From Anodontia alba (Eukaryota; Mollusca; Bivalvia; Lucinida; Lucinidae), in NCBI GenBank assembly GCA_964016985.1, contig OZ024830.1, forward strand, positions 76,229,763 through 76,293,762: DNA of 64,000 bases, read 5' to 3'. The notes under the pieces were generated by a model that was not told where the DNA came from, searched no databases, and saw nothing but the letters and a program-made list of their open reading frames with translations. Position numbers and translations under genes: made by a program. Shown here in pieces: positions 30,440 through 41,575 of the stretch (its first letter is position 1; the number at the start of each line of letters is the position of its first letter).

Positions 30440-32294
30440 GCAACTAGGTCAAATAATAGCGTCGTGTGGCGCAAACAATTTGCTTTAAAAGCCTACTGCT
30501 CCTACACTCCTGGGCCACTTAACTCGGAACTTAGCAGGAAGCATTGGGGTGACTTGTGGATAAAAAAATATTAAACTCGTTCCGATCGAAAATCCAAACT
30601 GGCCGCGCAGCCACCTTGAACATCCATTTTTCGCTTCTTCTCCTGAATCAATGGGCCCATTGAATTGAAACTCAAAAGGAAGCGTTGGGTGGACTTGTAG
30701 ATCAAAAGTAGCTAAAATCGTACCGATCGGAAAACCAAGACGGTCATCTTGAAAATATATAATTTTTGCTTCTTCACCTGAACCAAAAGTCCAACTGACT
30801 TAGAACTTAGTAGGAAGCATTTTGTGACCAGAAGATCAAAAATATCTTAAATCGTTCCGATCGGAAATCCAAAATGGTTGCGGTAGCTTCTTCTCCTGGA
30901 CTGAAAGGCCAACTTACTTGAAACTTGGTAGGAAGCTTTGGGTGACCTTAAGATCAAAAACAGCTAAAATCATTCCGATCGGAAGTCTAAGATGTCTGTG
31001 GTGTCGGCCATCTTGAAAATCTATTTTCTTTGCTTCTTCTCCTGAACTGAAATGCCAATTAAAACTTAATAGGAAGTATTGAGATAACTTGTAAATAAAA
31101 AATAGCTTAAATCGCTCCTATCGGAAATCCAAGATGGCGGCCATCACGAAAATCGATTTTTTGCTTTTTCTACTGAATTCATGGGCCAATGGACTTGAAA
31201 CGGATAGGAAACATAAGGGTGACTAGTAGATCAAAAATAGCTAAAATCGTTCAGATCAGAAATACAAGATTGCCGCCATGGTGGCAGTCTTGAAAATAAA
31301 TTTGTCGCTACTTCTCCTGAATGGAAAGGCCAATCAATTTAAAACTTGATAGGAAGCATTGGGTGACTTTTAGATAAAATATGTAAAATAGTTCCTATCG
31401 GAAATCCAAGTTGGCTGCCGTGGCGGCCATCTTAAAAATCTGTTTTTCGCTTCTTCTCCTGACCGAAAGGCTAATTGACTTGAAACTTTGTAGGAAGCAT
31501 TGGGGTGACTTGTAGATCAAAAATAGATAAAATCGTTCCAAACGGAAATCCAAGATGGCCGCCATGGCTGCTATCTTGAAAACCTTATTCGCTTCTTCTC
31601 CTGCACTGAAAGGCCAGTTGACTTGAAACTTGGTGTGAATCATCAGGATTACTTGTAGATCAAACATAGCTAAAATTGTTTCGATCAAAAATCCAAGATG
31701 GCGGCCATCTTCATAATCTATTTTTTGCTTCTTCTGAACCAAAAACGGCCAATTGACTTGAAACTTGTTAGGAAGCATTAGGAAGTACAGCTAAAGTTGT
31801 TGTTATACGAAATCCAAGATGGTGCCATCTTTAAAATTAACTTTTAGCTTCTTTCCCTTGACTGAAAGGCCAATTGACCTGAAAGTTGGTAGGAAGCATC
31901 GGGGTGAATTGTAGATAAAAAATAGTTGAAATAGTTCTGGATTGGAAATCCAAGATGGTCATCTTGAAAATCAGTTTTTCGTTCCTTCTCCTGAACCAAA
32001 GGGCCAATTGACTTGGATCTTGGTAGGAAGCATCAGGGTGACTTGTAGATCAAACATAGCTAAAATTATTCCAATCGGAAATCCAATATGGCCGCCAAGG
32101 CTGCTGTCTTGAAAATCTAATTCGCTTCTTCAACTGAACCGAAAGGCCAGCTAGCTTGAAACTTAGTAGGAAACATCAGGGTGTCTTGTAGAGCAAAATA
32201 GCTAAAATCGTTCCGATACACAATACAAGGTGGCCGCCATTGTCGCATCTTGAAAATCTGTTTTTCTCTTCTTCTCCTGAAACCAAAGGCCAGT
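30440..32294 (+). repeat. Tandem array d, about 140 bp unit, left part
   Basis: About 13 units: CTTGAAACTTGGTAGGAAGC, GGGTGACTTGTAGATCAAAAATAGCTAAAATCGTTCC, GGAAATCCAAGATGG, CCGCCATCTTGAAAATC, TTTTTCGCTTCTTCTCCTGAACC. The GCCATCTTG word recurs once or twice per unit. Frames across it (for example on the complementary strand at 31395-31778) simply translate the repeat. The array continues in the same phase after a LINE insertion at 34223. Confidence 0.85.
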
Positions 32295-32295
32295 T

Positions 32296-34222
32296 GACTT
32301 AAGTAAGTAAGTAAGTAAGTTGGCTTTATTTAAAAAGGGTGACTCATTTGGCAGAGCCAATCTTCCATGATGCCCTCTAAAATCCATACAATACAAATTA
32401 ATAAAACAACAAATACAGTGCAATAGATACAAGTATGAAAATGAGAGGATGATTAGCATGATACTGACTGAGCTAAAACATTGTATAACTTTAGCATCAT
32501 TATGTTTCACTGTTAATTGTATTACATTTCAGTTATTCCATAACAATTTCTAGATATTGCATCAGGTATAAAATACAGACTTTTTTCATTTTTTTTTATA
32601 GAAAATTGAAAGCGAGACTCACTGAAGGCGTCTATTAGTATGCAATATTTACTTTAAATATTGTGACACCTTTAAGTCCTTACCATACTTGTCCTATAAT
32701 TTGTTAAGGTCTATTCCACCACAAGTTGATGCGCCTAAAATATTGCTGGACGAGTGTCAAACGTTGTAGACCATAAACAGACATAACATTCTGCAGCGTC
32801 TGATCCGGGTCCACGCCGCTTACTCAGATCTGTCTGTCCCAATATTAGGATTTTTACAATAAATTTATAATCAATGTATTGATATTGTGATGGCGGTGGG
32901 GTCAATAAAATAGTAATTTCAATTTTAATCCATGCTACACATCTCTTTACGAATTAATTTATATAGTCAGCATTTTTAATTTCTAGTGGTATACCATTCC
33001 ATATTATAGTACCAGAGTATGAAATACTGTTTTTAAATAGATTAATGTTTGGTTTTGGTATAATAAAGTTTCTGTTGGATACAGATCGTAAATTGGAAGT
33101 CGTACTATTAGCATAAGTGTTTCGTATTTGAAACAAATCAATCAGGTACTTCGGGACAATCTTATTTGCAATTTTGTACATTGTCTTAGCTTTTTGTAAA
33201 AATACACTTTCATCGAATGACAGTATTTTTAGACGATTTCTAGCTTCTTCTAAACTCGTACATTCTTTGTCCAGTATAAGTTTACAAGCACGCCTTTGCA
33301 GCTTATTTATTTTGTTAATATTATTGTTTGAAGAATTTCCCCAGACAGTGCTACAGTAATCAAAATGCGTTTTAATATATGCATTATAAAATAAAAGCCT
33401 GTGTTCTAAGGATAGGTAATTCTTAATTTGGGACAATAGCCACAAATTTGAAGATACCTTCTTTGAAACATACGTAAAATGGGTATTCCAAATAAAATTC
33501 ACATCTATACAGACCCCTAAAACCTTTTCATTGTTACTAAGTTGCAATTCAATGTTGTTAAAGTTTAACGATAAAACTTTCCCCGTAAAAGTTGTTCTTT
33601 TTTGCCTACTGGTTGATAACGTAACTTTAGTTTTATCAGTATTAAGTAGCATACCGTTTTCTCGACACCAAGTTTTCAATAAGTTTAACGCGGTCTGCAG
33701 ATTTGCATTGAGGGTCGCTTTATCTGTCTGAACATCATAAATAGTCGTATCATCCGCATACAGATCTGTTGTGGAAACAACATTTTTCAAAGTCAAAGGG
33801 AGATCATCTATGAAAAGTAGAAATAAAAGGGGCCCTAAAATAGACCCTTGTGGGACACCACATAAGACTGTGCCAGTTTCAGAATATACTCCATTTATGG
33901 AAACAGTTTGACTTCTGTTGGATAAGTAACATCAAAACCAAGATAATGTTAGGCTACTACATCTATAAAGACTTAATTTTTTCAACAATATCTCATGGTC
34001 AACCATATCAAACGCTTTTCGGAAGTCGACCATAACGCTACCAACGAGACGCCCTTCATTTACAGCTTTCAGCCAAGTATCTAACATTAAAATAAGAGCT
34101 GATTCAGTAAAATACCCTTCCCGGAAACCACTTTGTGTGTTGTGAAGAAGTTCATGATTGTTCAAAAAGGCAGACAGTTTTATACTAATCCATTTTTCAA
34201 TCAATTTGGAAAGTGTAGGAAG
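32296..34222 (-). mobile_element. 5'-truncated CR1-like LINE inserted into array d
   Basis: On the complementary strand it starts within the reverse transcriptase (LSKLIEKWISIKL) and ends with a 3' UTR of about 650 bp and a (CTTA)n microsatellite tail (32300-32321). The array unit is cut at CAGTTGACTT and resumes at AACTTGAAACTTGG, so ACTT is probably duplicated. A TTAA-rich tail and non-LTR reverse transcriptase point to the CR1/Jockey group. Confidence 0.8.
32954..34222 (-). pseudogene. CR1/Jockey-type reverse transcriptase (one in-frame stop)
   Basis: The frame reads through NTQSGFREGYFTESAL, VDFRKAFDMVDHEILLKKL, an in-frame TGA after LTLSWF (about 33931), CYLSNRSQTVSI, GVPQGSILGPLLFLLFIDDL, LYADDTTIY (catalytic YADD intact) and LGVCIDVNFIW to SGTIIWNGIPLEIKNADYIN at 32954. 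Apart from the stop it is remarkably open, so the insertion is probably young. The endonuclease and ORF1 are absent by 5' truncation. It would reverse-transcribe its own RNA at the target nick. Confidence 0.85.
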
Positions 34223-35165
34223 AACTTGAAACTTGGTAGGAAACATCGAGGTGACTTGTAGATCAAAAATAGATAAACTTTTCCGATGGAAAATCTAAGA
34301 TGGCTGTCATGGCCGCCATCATGAAAATCTATTTTTTTGCTTTTTTTCCTGAAAAGAAAGGCCGATTGTCTTGAAACTTTTGAGGTAGCATCGTGGTGAT
34401 TAGAAGATCAAAATAGCTAAAATTATTCTGAGCGGGAATCCAAGATGGCTGCCATCTTGAAAATCAATTTTTCACTTCTTCTCCTGATCCGAAAGGCCAA
34501 TTGACTCCAAAATCTTTGTAGAAAGCATCAGGGTGACTTGTTGATAAAAAGAGCTGAAATCATTCCGGTGATAAATTCAAGAAGGTCGCCATGGCCGCTA
34601 TCTTGGAAATCTATTTTGTGCTTCTTCTCCTGAACCGAAAGGACAGTTGATTCGAAACTTGGTAGAAAGCATGAGGGAGTCTTGTAGATCAAAATTAGCG
34701 AAACCCCTTTCGATCGGACATCCAAGATGGCCGCCATGGCCGCTATCTTAGGAATCGTTTTTGCACTTCTTCTCCTGAAGAAACTTGGCAGGAAGTATCT
34801 TGGTGACTTGTAGATCAAAAATAGCTAAATTTGTTCTGATCAGAAAACCAAGATGACCACCATCTTGAAAATCTGCTTTGAATTTCTTTTGAATAGATAG
34901 GCCAGTTGAGTGGAAAATTGATAGGAAGTATCAGGGTGATTTGTAGATAAAAAATATATAGGTACAATTATTCTGATCAGAAATCCAAGATGGTTGCTCT
35001 AGCAGCCATGTTGAAAATCTATTTTCAACCAAATCGACGAAACTTCATTGGAAGTATCGACTTGTAGATCAAAAGTAGCTAAAATCATTCTGATTGGAAC
35101 TCAAAGATGGCCGCATTCTTGCAAATCTAAATTGAAGTTCTTCTCTTGAACCAGAAGGTCAATAT
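34223..35165 (+). repeat. Tandem array d, right part
   Basis: About six to seven further units of the same repeat (GGAAATCCAAGATGGC, CGCTATCTTGGAAATC, CTTCTTCTCCTGAACC), decaying toward the right end. Confidence 0.8.
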
Positions 35166-35169
35166 ACTT

Positions 35170-35935
35170 TGTCTGGTAACTTGAAATTTGTCTGGTAACC
35201 ATGTGAGCGATACAGGGCCATCTTTTACATTGATCAGTCTAAAACTTTGCAGGCTCTTTTGTCCTAGTCTATAGATGTGCATGTGATTTTGGCATTATCG
35301 TCAATTTATTTATTTTCATTTTTTCGACTTTTGAACTTTGTTATATATGTCCATCTATCCGTTCAGCTTTGCATACGGTCAGAAATGATTAGAGCTAGGA
35401 TCCTGAAATTTTATACGTATATAACAACAACATGAAAAATAAGCAGACCCCTATGCTTTTGTTTTCCCATCGGGATGCTCCTTGCGGAGTTACTCCCTTT
35501 TTCGATTTAGACATTTGACGGGCAGACGTTGGGTACAATTTGTGCGTAACTCATCATACAGTTTTATACCGATCAATTTGAAACTTTGCAGGCTCTTTTG
35601 TCATGGTCTGTAGATGTGCATGTGACTTTTGCATTATCGTCAATTTAATTTTTGTTACTTTTTTAGATTTTTAGTTTAAACATATTCTATTTGTAAATAC
35701 TGATGCAATACATATAAACATAAACAAATTTCAACTGGGATTCAGAAAAAAGTCAAGGACTTATACCACGGGTGCCGTTTGAGCGCAACTCCTCCTACAG
35801 TTTTATACCGATCAATTTGAAACTTTGCAGGCTTTTTATTTTATTTTTTTTCATGGTCAGTAAATATGCATGTGGTTTGGGTATTATCATCACATTTTTC
35901 GACTTTTGAACAGCCATTTCTACAGTCAATGCATG
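35170..35935 (+). repeat. Tandem array of the b type
   Basis: Three to four units with AGTTTTATACCGATCAATTTGAAACTTTGCAGGC, GTAGATGTGCATGTG and GCATTATCGTCAATTTA, as at 28776-29630. GTCCATCTATCCGTTCAG near 35350 is a decayed header string. Confidence 0.7.
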
Positions 35936-35939
35936 TATA

Positions 35940-36770
35940 AGGAAAAGCATGTAGTTAGGGACATAGTGTTTAATTTAATGGGTGTTAGGTGAATCAGAAA
36001 ATTTTATTTTATGGGTGATAGGGATTTAAAAAAGTGTTTCCTTCACCCCCACCCATCCCGACCCCCAGATGTTTAAAAACAGAACCGCCCTAAACTGATT
36101 GTACTGTATGAAATTTCGACGAACATTTTCGTTTGCGGAAATTGCGTGGCCTATTGTATTTGGTCTTCATTCAGTCTTACCGAGTGTAGTCCGTCAATAA
36201 ATGTTTTAATACATGTACATGGCACAATTTGCAGAGACCTCCTTCAGCATGCATTTTAAAGATTTACATAAGTATAAAATTGTATCTGACAAAGACTATC
36301 ATGATGGTTCTGTATAGCTCACATGAGTCTTTTTGCACCCGTTTGTATGTATTGCGGTGAATCTCTCCGTTTCACCAATGTGTTTTCAGATTTTGTGTTA
36401 GTACTATTCATCCTTATTAGCAACTAGCTGCATTTCAAGGTAAGTTTTACCCTAGCAGTGGAAGGCGAATGGATGTCTAATTAATTTGTCCAAATTGTTT
36501 TTTGCAAAATCAGAGATAATCAAATGCTCTCCTGGCTAGATTGTAGAAATGCTTCACCGTTTACTGGCAGCCATGTTTTCAATTCTAATAAGGATGACCT
36601 GAAGAAATATAAATGAAGATACTCTACAAATGCCATAATCAGGAAGCATGGCCTTTTCGAGGCACCAAAAGGAGAGGTGAGGAACAAATAATGACAAAAC
36701 AAATGCCAGATATGAAACCACTGAGGCATAAATGAAGAACTGCAACAGAACCCCACGCATAATCTGAAGA
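35940..36770. other. Spacer between arrays
   Basis: No gene supported. Overlapping frames near 36520-36760 on the complementary strand show hydrophobic stretches but no motif. A CTGGCAGCCATGTTTTCAATTC word near 36565 resembles the array f unit, so this may be its decayed left end. Confidence 0.35.
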
Positions 36771-36774
36771 CGTT

Positions 36775-37842
36775 TGACAGAGAGTCACCCTAAGGACTGT
36801 AAAATGTCAATAAAACAGACACTATCTACGGAGAAGATTTTGGAAGTTTGTATATTGCCAAAATGCTCCGCCGACTTCCCGCCCTTTTGTTTGGACCAAT
36901 CAACAAGAGTTGGAGGAATCTGGTAGAAAGTCACCTAAGAAACATCTCTGGAAAATTTATTGAAATCTATCAAGCAGTTTCTATGGAGAAGATTTTTGAA
37001 GTTTGCACTATATAGCCATTTGTAAGGCAAAAAAGCCCCGCCCACTGGCGGCCATATTCTTCTAGCGATCAACAAGGGTTGATGGAATCTGTTAGAAAGT
37101 CACTGAAAGGACAACCCTGTAAAATCATTGAAATCCGTAAGGCGGATTCAAAGAATATTTTTGAGGTTTGTACTATATCCGTATATTAAGCAAAAATGCT
37201 CCATCCCTCTAGCGGCCATGTTTCTTGACCTATCAACATGTCGAAAGAATCTGATCGAGAGTCACTCAAAGAACATACTTGTAAACTTTCATCGAAATCC
37301 CTTAAATTGCCTCCAAGAAGGTTTTTTAAAGTTTGCACTATCGACCTATAACGCAAAAAAGCCTCGCCTACTTGCGGCCATGTTTTTAAACGGATCAACA
37401 GGAATTGAAGAAGTCTGATAGAAAGTCACCCAAAGAACATCCTGTAATTCTTGAATGCATTCTTTTAAACAGATTCTGAAAGAACCATCCACTGGCAATC
37501 ATGTTGTTCAACGGATCAATAGGAGTTCAAGCAGTCTGATAGAGTGTCACCCAAACTCTCTTAAAAAGATAGATTCTGAGAAGATGGTTTGCACTATAGC
37601 TAAATAAGGCAAAACTTCCCCACCTACAGGCGGTCATGTTTTTCAACGGATCAACATGAATTGATGGAATCTTATAGAGAGTCACCCAAAGAACACCCAC
37701 GAACAATTTCATAAAAATCCTGTGAATTGATTCTAAGTTTATCGAAGTATGCACTATAGCCATATAAGGCAAAAATGTCGAACCCACTGGTGGCCATGTT
37801 TTTCAACGGATCAGCAAGTGTTGTAGGAATCTGATAGAAAGT
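36775..37842 (+). repeat. Tandem array f, about 150 bp unit
   Basis: About seven units: GATAGAAAGTCACCCAAAGAACA, CTGTAAAATTTCATTGAAATCC, GATTCTGAGAAGATTTTTGAAG, TTTGCACTATAGCC, AAGGCAAAAATGC, GCCCACTGGCGGCCATGTTT, AACGGATCAACA. The last unit is cut at GATAGAAAGT by reverse-transcriptase copy C. A piece of the same unit occurs at 44470-44520. Confidence 0.8.
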
Positions 37843-39880
37843 AAATAAGTGAACTCATGAACTGATACAATCAAATCCACATCGTTCTCAACATCAAAGA
37901 AAAGACACACCAATACAATTGAACAGCCTAGAAATGAAAATATGCCAAGCAGAATTGGCAGCCTTCTCCCAAAAAGGTTGCAACTCAGTTACCCAAACAT
38001 AACTGAATATCTCTTTTAGTTACATAATAGTAAAACTTAAAACATTAGTAAGTGAACACTACAGAATAGTTAACCAAGAAGTACCACAATGAAAGTACCG
38101 CCTTTAATCGGTCAGTAATAAATTACTGAGAAGTTTAAGCTGGCTTTACGGGATCCCAACCCTCACCCTTAGTAGTGGTACAAATATATTTGTTCGGCCC
38201 GCGTGGAGGTCTCATCCATAAAGCATTCATAAATCATTACAAGTAGATCATATTAATAAAGCAAAGATGAGATCTTAACAGAAACAACAAGTTGATACAT
38301 TTGGAGATCCCTGGTGGTGGTGGCCCTGGTGTATGTGTGTGGGCGGGGTGGGGGGGATTGTAAAACAACTCCACTGGAACACTGGAGCAATAGAAAACCA
38401 CCAGTTGAACTCAGGTGGGCCGAGAAACGGACATAAAATTTTCCGGTCCAGCTCATCTAATAAAATGTGTTTAAGTCAGGGCCATCATAGAGTCTGAACC
38501 CAGACCCACCGGCGTGCAGTTTAAGGGTGGTCAGCCATGATTGGGCAAGCAGACTGTTTTAGATCATATATGTTATACGTCTTTCGTCTATAACGTATGA
38601 CGACTTTACTAAATTAATCAGAAAATTCAGGTTTACCAACACTTTTTCTTAACTTATATACTAAGTCACCATAAAATTCAGGTTCCGATTGGCCTTGTAG
38701 CAGTGTTTAGTGCGGTATTGTAGTGAGAGACAAATTTGTTGTGTCGACGATAAACTTAGAAATAGTTTTCCTAAGTTTATGATACCGATACCTCTGTTGG
38801 AGAAGTTTGGCAGACAACTTTTTGCTATGACCATTGAAGTCAGCTAAATAACTAGACACTTTTGCAAACCAAAAACCTGAGAAATGTAAACACCATAAGA
38901 ATGAGCACGAGGAACGTCATCACCGTCCAAAAACTGGAAATTTATAATGTCGAATTCGTCGTGTATGTAATAAATTTTAGAGTAAATAAAACCGTTAGAA
39001 ATTAATAAATGCAAATCTAAAATTGGGATTCAGTATCAGTAGAATTTGTTTTGTTCAAATGCAATTAAGTAGAAAATATTTGAATGACCTTTCCTTCGAA
39101 GTTAGGATTGTCGATATTCAAAAGGCTGTTCAAATATCTGGAAGCTGAATGACAAGCGTCAATATTATCAGCATGTGAAACATCAGAAAGAGATATCAGA
39201 AAATCTCTTTCGTAACAAAACAAAAGCAAACCTGCTACAAGAGGAGTGCAATTAGTATTAGTACCTACGTTTTGACAAGATTAAAGTTTAACCATTTCTT
39301 TTTTTTTTTTTTTTTTTTTTCTTTTTTTCGTCAGAGGTAAAGAATGCTCTTTTGTCATTACAAGCAAGATAAAGAGAGCCCTTTGAAAAGACTCTCATTC
39401 ACGTCTGTAAGTCTCTCTTTAATTAAACTGTGGGGCAAAGTTATATACAGCGTAGAAAGATCATATGTCGACAAAGTGGAGCCGCAAAATCCTCTTGACT
39501 TTAAGCTCCCAGTAAGATTATTACTGATCGTTAGAAGGCGGTGCTTCTGTTGTGGTTTACTATTTCTGTCATTGTATGTCTGTGCATGTATGTCCTGGTG
39601 ATTTTTTTTTAATTTGGATAGCCGTTTGGCCATTTTTTGGGAAAGAAATTGTCCTTTTGGCTTTCTGCTTGTAGTGTTTTGATTGTGGTGCTGTTGCTTT
39701 GTGCGTCCTTCTTTTCCTTTGGTGTCTTTCCCTTTGGTGTCTTGGGCGGAAGGTGCTGAGTAATTATATCGATGCCTGACCATTGCTTCCTATCTATTAA
39801 GTTTATTAAGTACCTCATCAGAACTGTTAATTGACCAAAATAGATTGCTGCTTGAACTTTTGTAAACTTTCTTGTCAATA
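37843..39880 (-). pseudogene. Penelope-like retroelement with inverted terminal regions (copy C)
   Basis: On the complementary strand the 5' terminal region (39880 to about 39490; starts MTRKFTKVQAAIYFGQ) carries a frame with RHRYNYSAPSAQDTKGK and PKGQFLSQKMAKRLSKLK. Then come reverse-transcriptase pieces STYDLSTLYITLPHSLIKERL, TNCTPLVAGLLLFCYERDF and a decayed C-terminal part to about 38660. The other end (37855-38100), read on the + strand, is a diverged version of the 5' terminal region, so the termini are inverted repeats. This resembles the terminal repeats of Penelope-like elements. Many stops, an internal loss and a poly-T tract at 39299-39320 make it dead. Confidence 0.7.
39299..39320 (+). 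repeat. Poly-T tract within copy C
   Basis: 22 T inside former reverse-transcriptase sequence, as in copy A. Confidence 0.8.
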
Positions 39881-39885
39881 TCTAA

Positions 39886-41345
39886 TTATACCTCCGGCAA
39901 ACAAAGTACGCCGAGGGGTATATAGTTTTCGTCTTTCCATTTGTCCGTAAGTTGGTTTCTTTGATTGTACGTAAGTACGTTCGTCTTTGCGTTAGTTACC
40001 ACCTACGTCAAAGATTTGCGTTAAAACTTTTATTTCCATACCATACTATGGATTTGGTTGTATTTGGTATGATGATGAATATTGGTCAACTTCTATTCAC
40101 TAATGTCTCCACCCTGCCCGTGACCTCAAGGTCAAGGTCACAGACTTAGAACTTTAGGCAATTTTAGTTCGCTTGAGTTTTACTTAAGAATCTATATTAT
40201 CTTTAAGTGGGAAACAACTTACCCAGTTAGCTTGTCAGACATGGCTCAGTCTTGCAACATGAACTTTTGGGTCATGAGTGACGGTCACTCTGCCAGTGAC
40301 CTATAGGTAAGGTCGTATATTTAGAACGTTAGGCAATGTTAGCAAGCTTAAGACTTGTTTAAGAATCTATTTTAACTTTAACTTGGAAACACGTCACGCA
40401 GTTAATTTGTCAGAAAAGGCTCAACTTGTGAGATATGAAGTGAAGGTCACCATGGACTATATTTCACAGTCCAGTGAGTACGTCTTATATCTTGAAGTGT
40501 GTTTCATGTATGTACATCATACGTCGGGATTATGAATCTGTATGACCTGAAGTTTGACCTCAAAGTAAATGTAGGCCACTGTGACTTATATTTCATGGTC
40601 CAGTGATTTTGCCTTATATTTTGAATGTTATTTTATGTATGAACATCATTGTTTGGGTTTATGAATCAGTATGACCCACCGTTTGACCTAAAAATAAGGG
40701 TAGGTCACTGCGACCTGTATTTCATGTTCCAGTGATTCTACGGTATACCTTGATGACAATTTGATGTATTACCTTCTTAATAAGGGATTAAGGGTCAGTA
40801 TGACACAACATTTTACCTGAAGATGATTTGATGTATTAGATACCATTTTACTTCGGGATTATGGATCAGTATGACACAATTTTATCTCAAAATAAATGTA
40901 GGTCTTTTTTATTTATAATTCATAGCCCGGTGATTTTGTTTCAAATCTCCAACACTAGTTGATGCATAAGTGTCATATTTTCAGATAATGAGACAGCGTA
41001 TCCAAACTTTGACCTCAAAGTAGTTGTAAGTCAACATGACCTGTATTTCATGGTCCAGTGATTGTGCTTAATATCTTATAGATTATTTAAATAGATTAAC
41101 AGTTAGTATAATAGAAATATGTGATACGTCAGATTGATCCCTTAAGTATATGTAGGTCAGTGACTTATATTTTATGGTCCAGCAATTTTGATTCAAATCT
41201 TGAAGACTATTTAATCGTGAAATGTTTTCTTTGGGATAGCAGATCAGTATCACACAAACATTGACCTTGAAACTATATATGGTTCAGTGACCTACATTTC
41301 ACGATCAATTGATTATGCCTTATATCATTGTCACTGACTTAAAAA
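39886..41345 (+). repeat. Header plus tandem array g (about 130 bp unit)
   Basis: The header ATACCTCCGGCAAACAAAGTACGCCGAGGGGTATATAG is a hairpin-like start followed by CCATTTGTCCGTAAG. Units: GACCTCAAAGTAAATGTAGG, CACTGTGACCTGTATTTCATGGTCCAGTGATT, TGCCTTATATCTTGAA, GATTATGAATCAGTATGACC. TGACCT/AGGTCA words recur, several per unit. Confidence 0.75.
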
Positions 41346-41349
41346 TATT

Positions 41350-41574
41350 TTATATAAGCAGTTGCTGTCATGGTACCTAAGCCATAATCCAAACTCATAA
41401 ATCCATAAAAGAATGACGAATCAGAATGTTCAGACCAACAGACATGGACCCCAGAATAAAGGGTGTAATCAGGCGTCGCGTATAGTAAGCATTACTTGGT
41501 AAGCAAGCTTCGCCCACCATGCCCCTAGGCCTTAACGAAGGAAATATCGATAGAAGCGTATATCCGGGATTTTG
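41350..41574. other. Spacer
   Basis: No feature recognised. Confidence 0.35.
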
Positions 41575-41575
41575 G

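Noticed and set aside
31395..31778. Open frame of 127 codons in array d
   Set aside because: It is a translation of tandem units; the same peptide pattern recurs at 34528 and 47313.
28776..32294. CRISPR-like array
   Set aside because: Units are diverged, long and contiguous without unique spacers, and the genome is eukaryotic; it is a minisatellite-type array.
36520..36760. Two overlapping hydrophobic frames suggesting a membrane protein
   Set aside because: They overlap in different frames, lack a start context or splice sites, and adjoin array f sequence.
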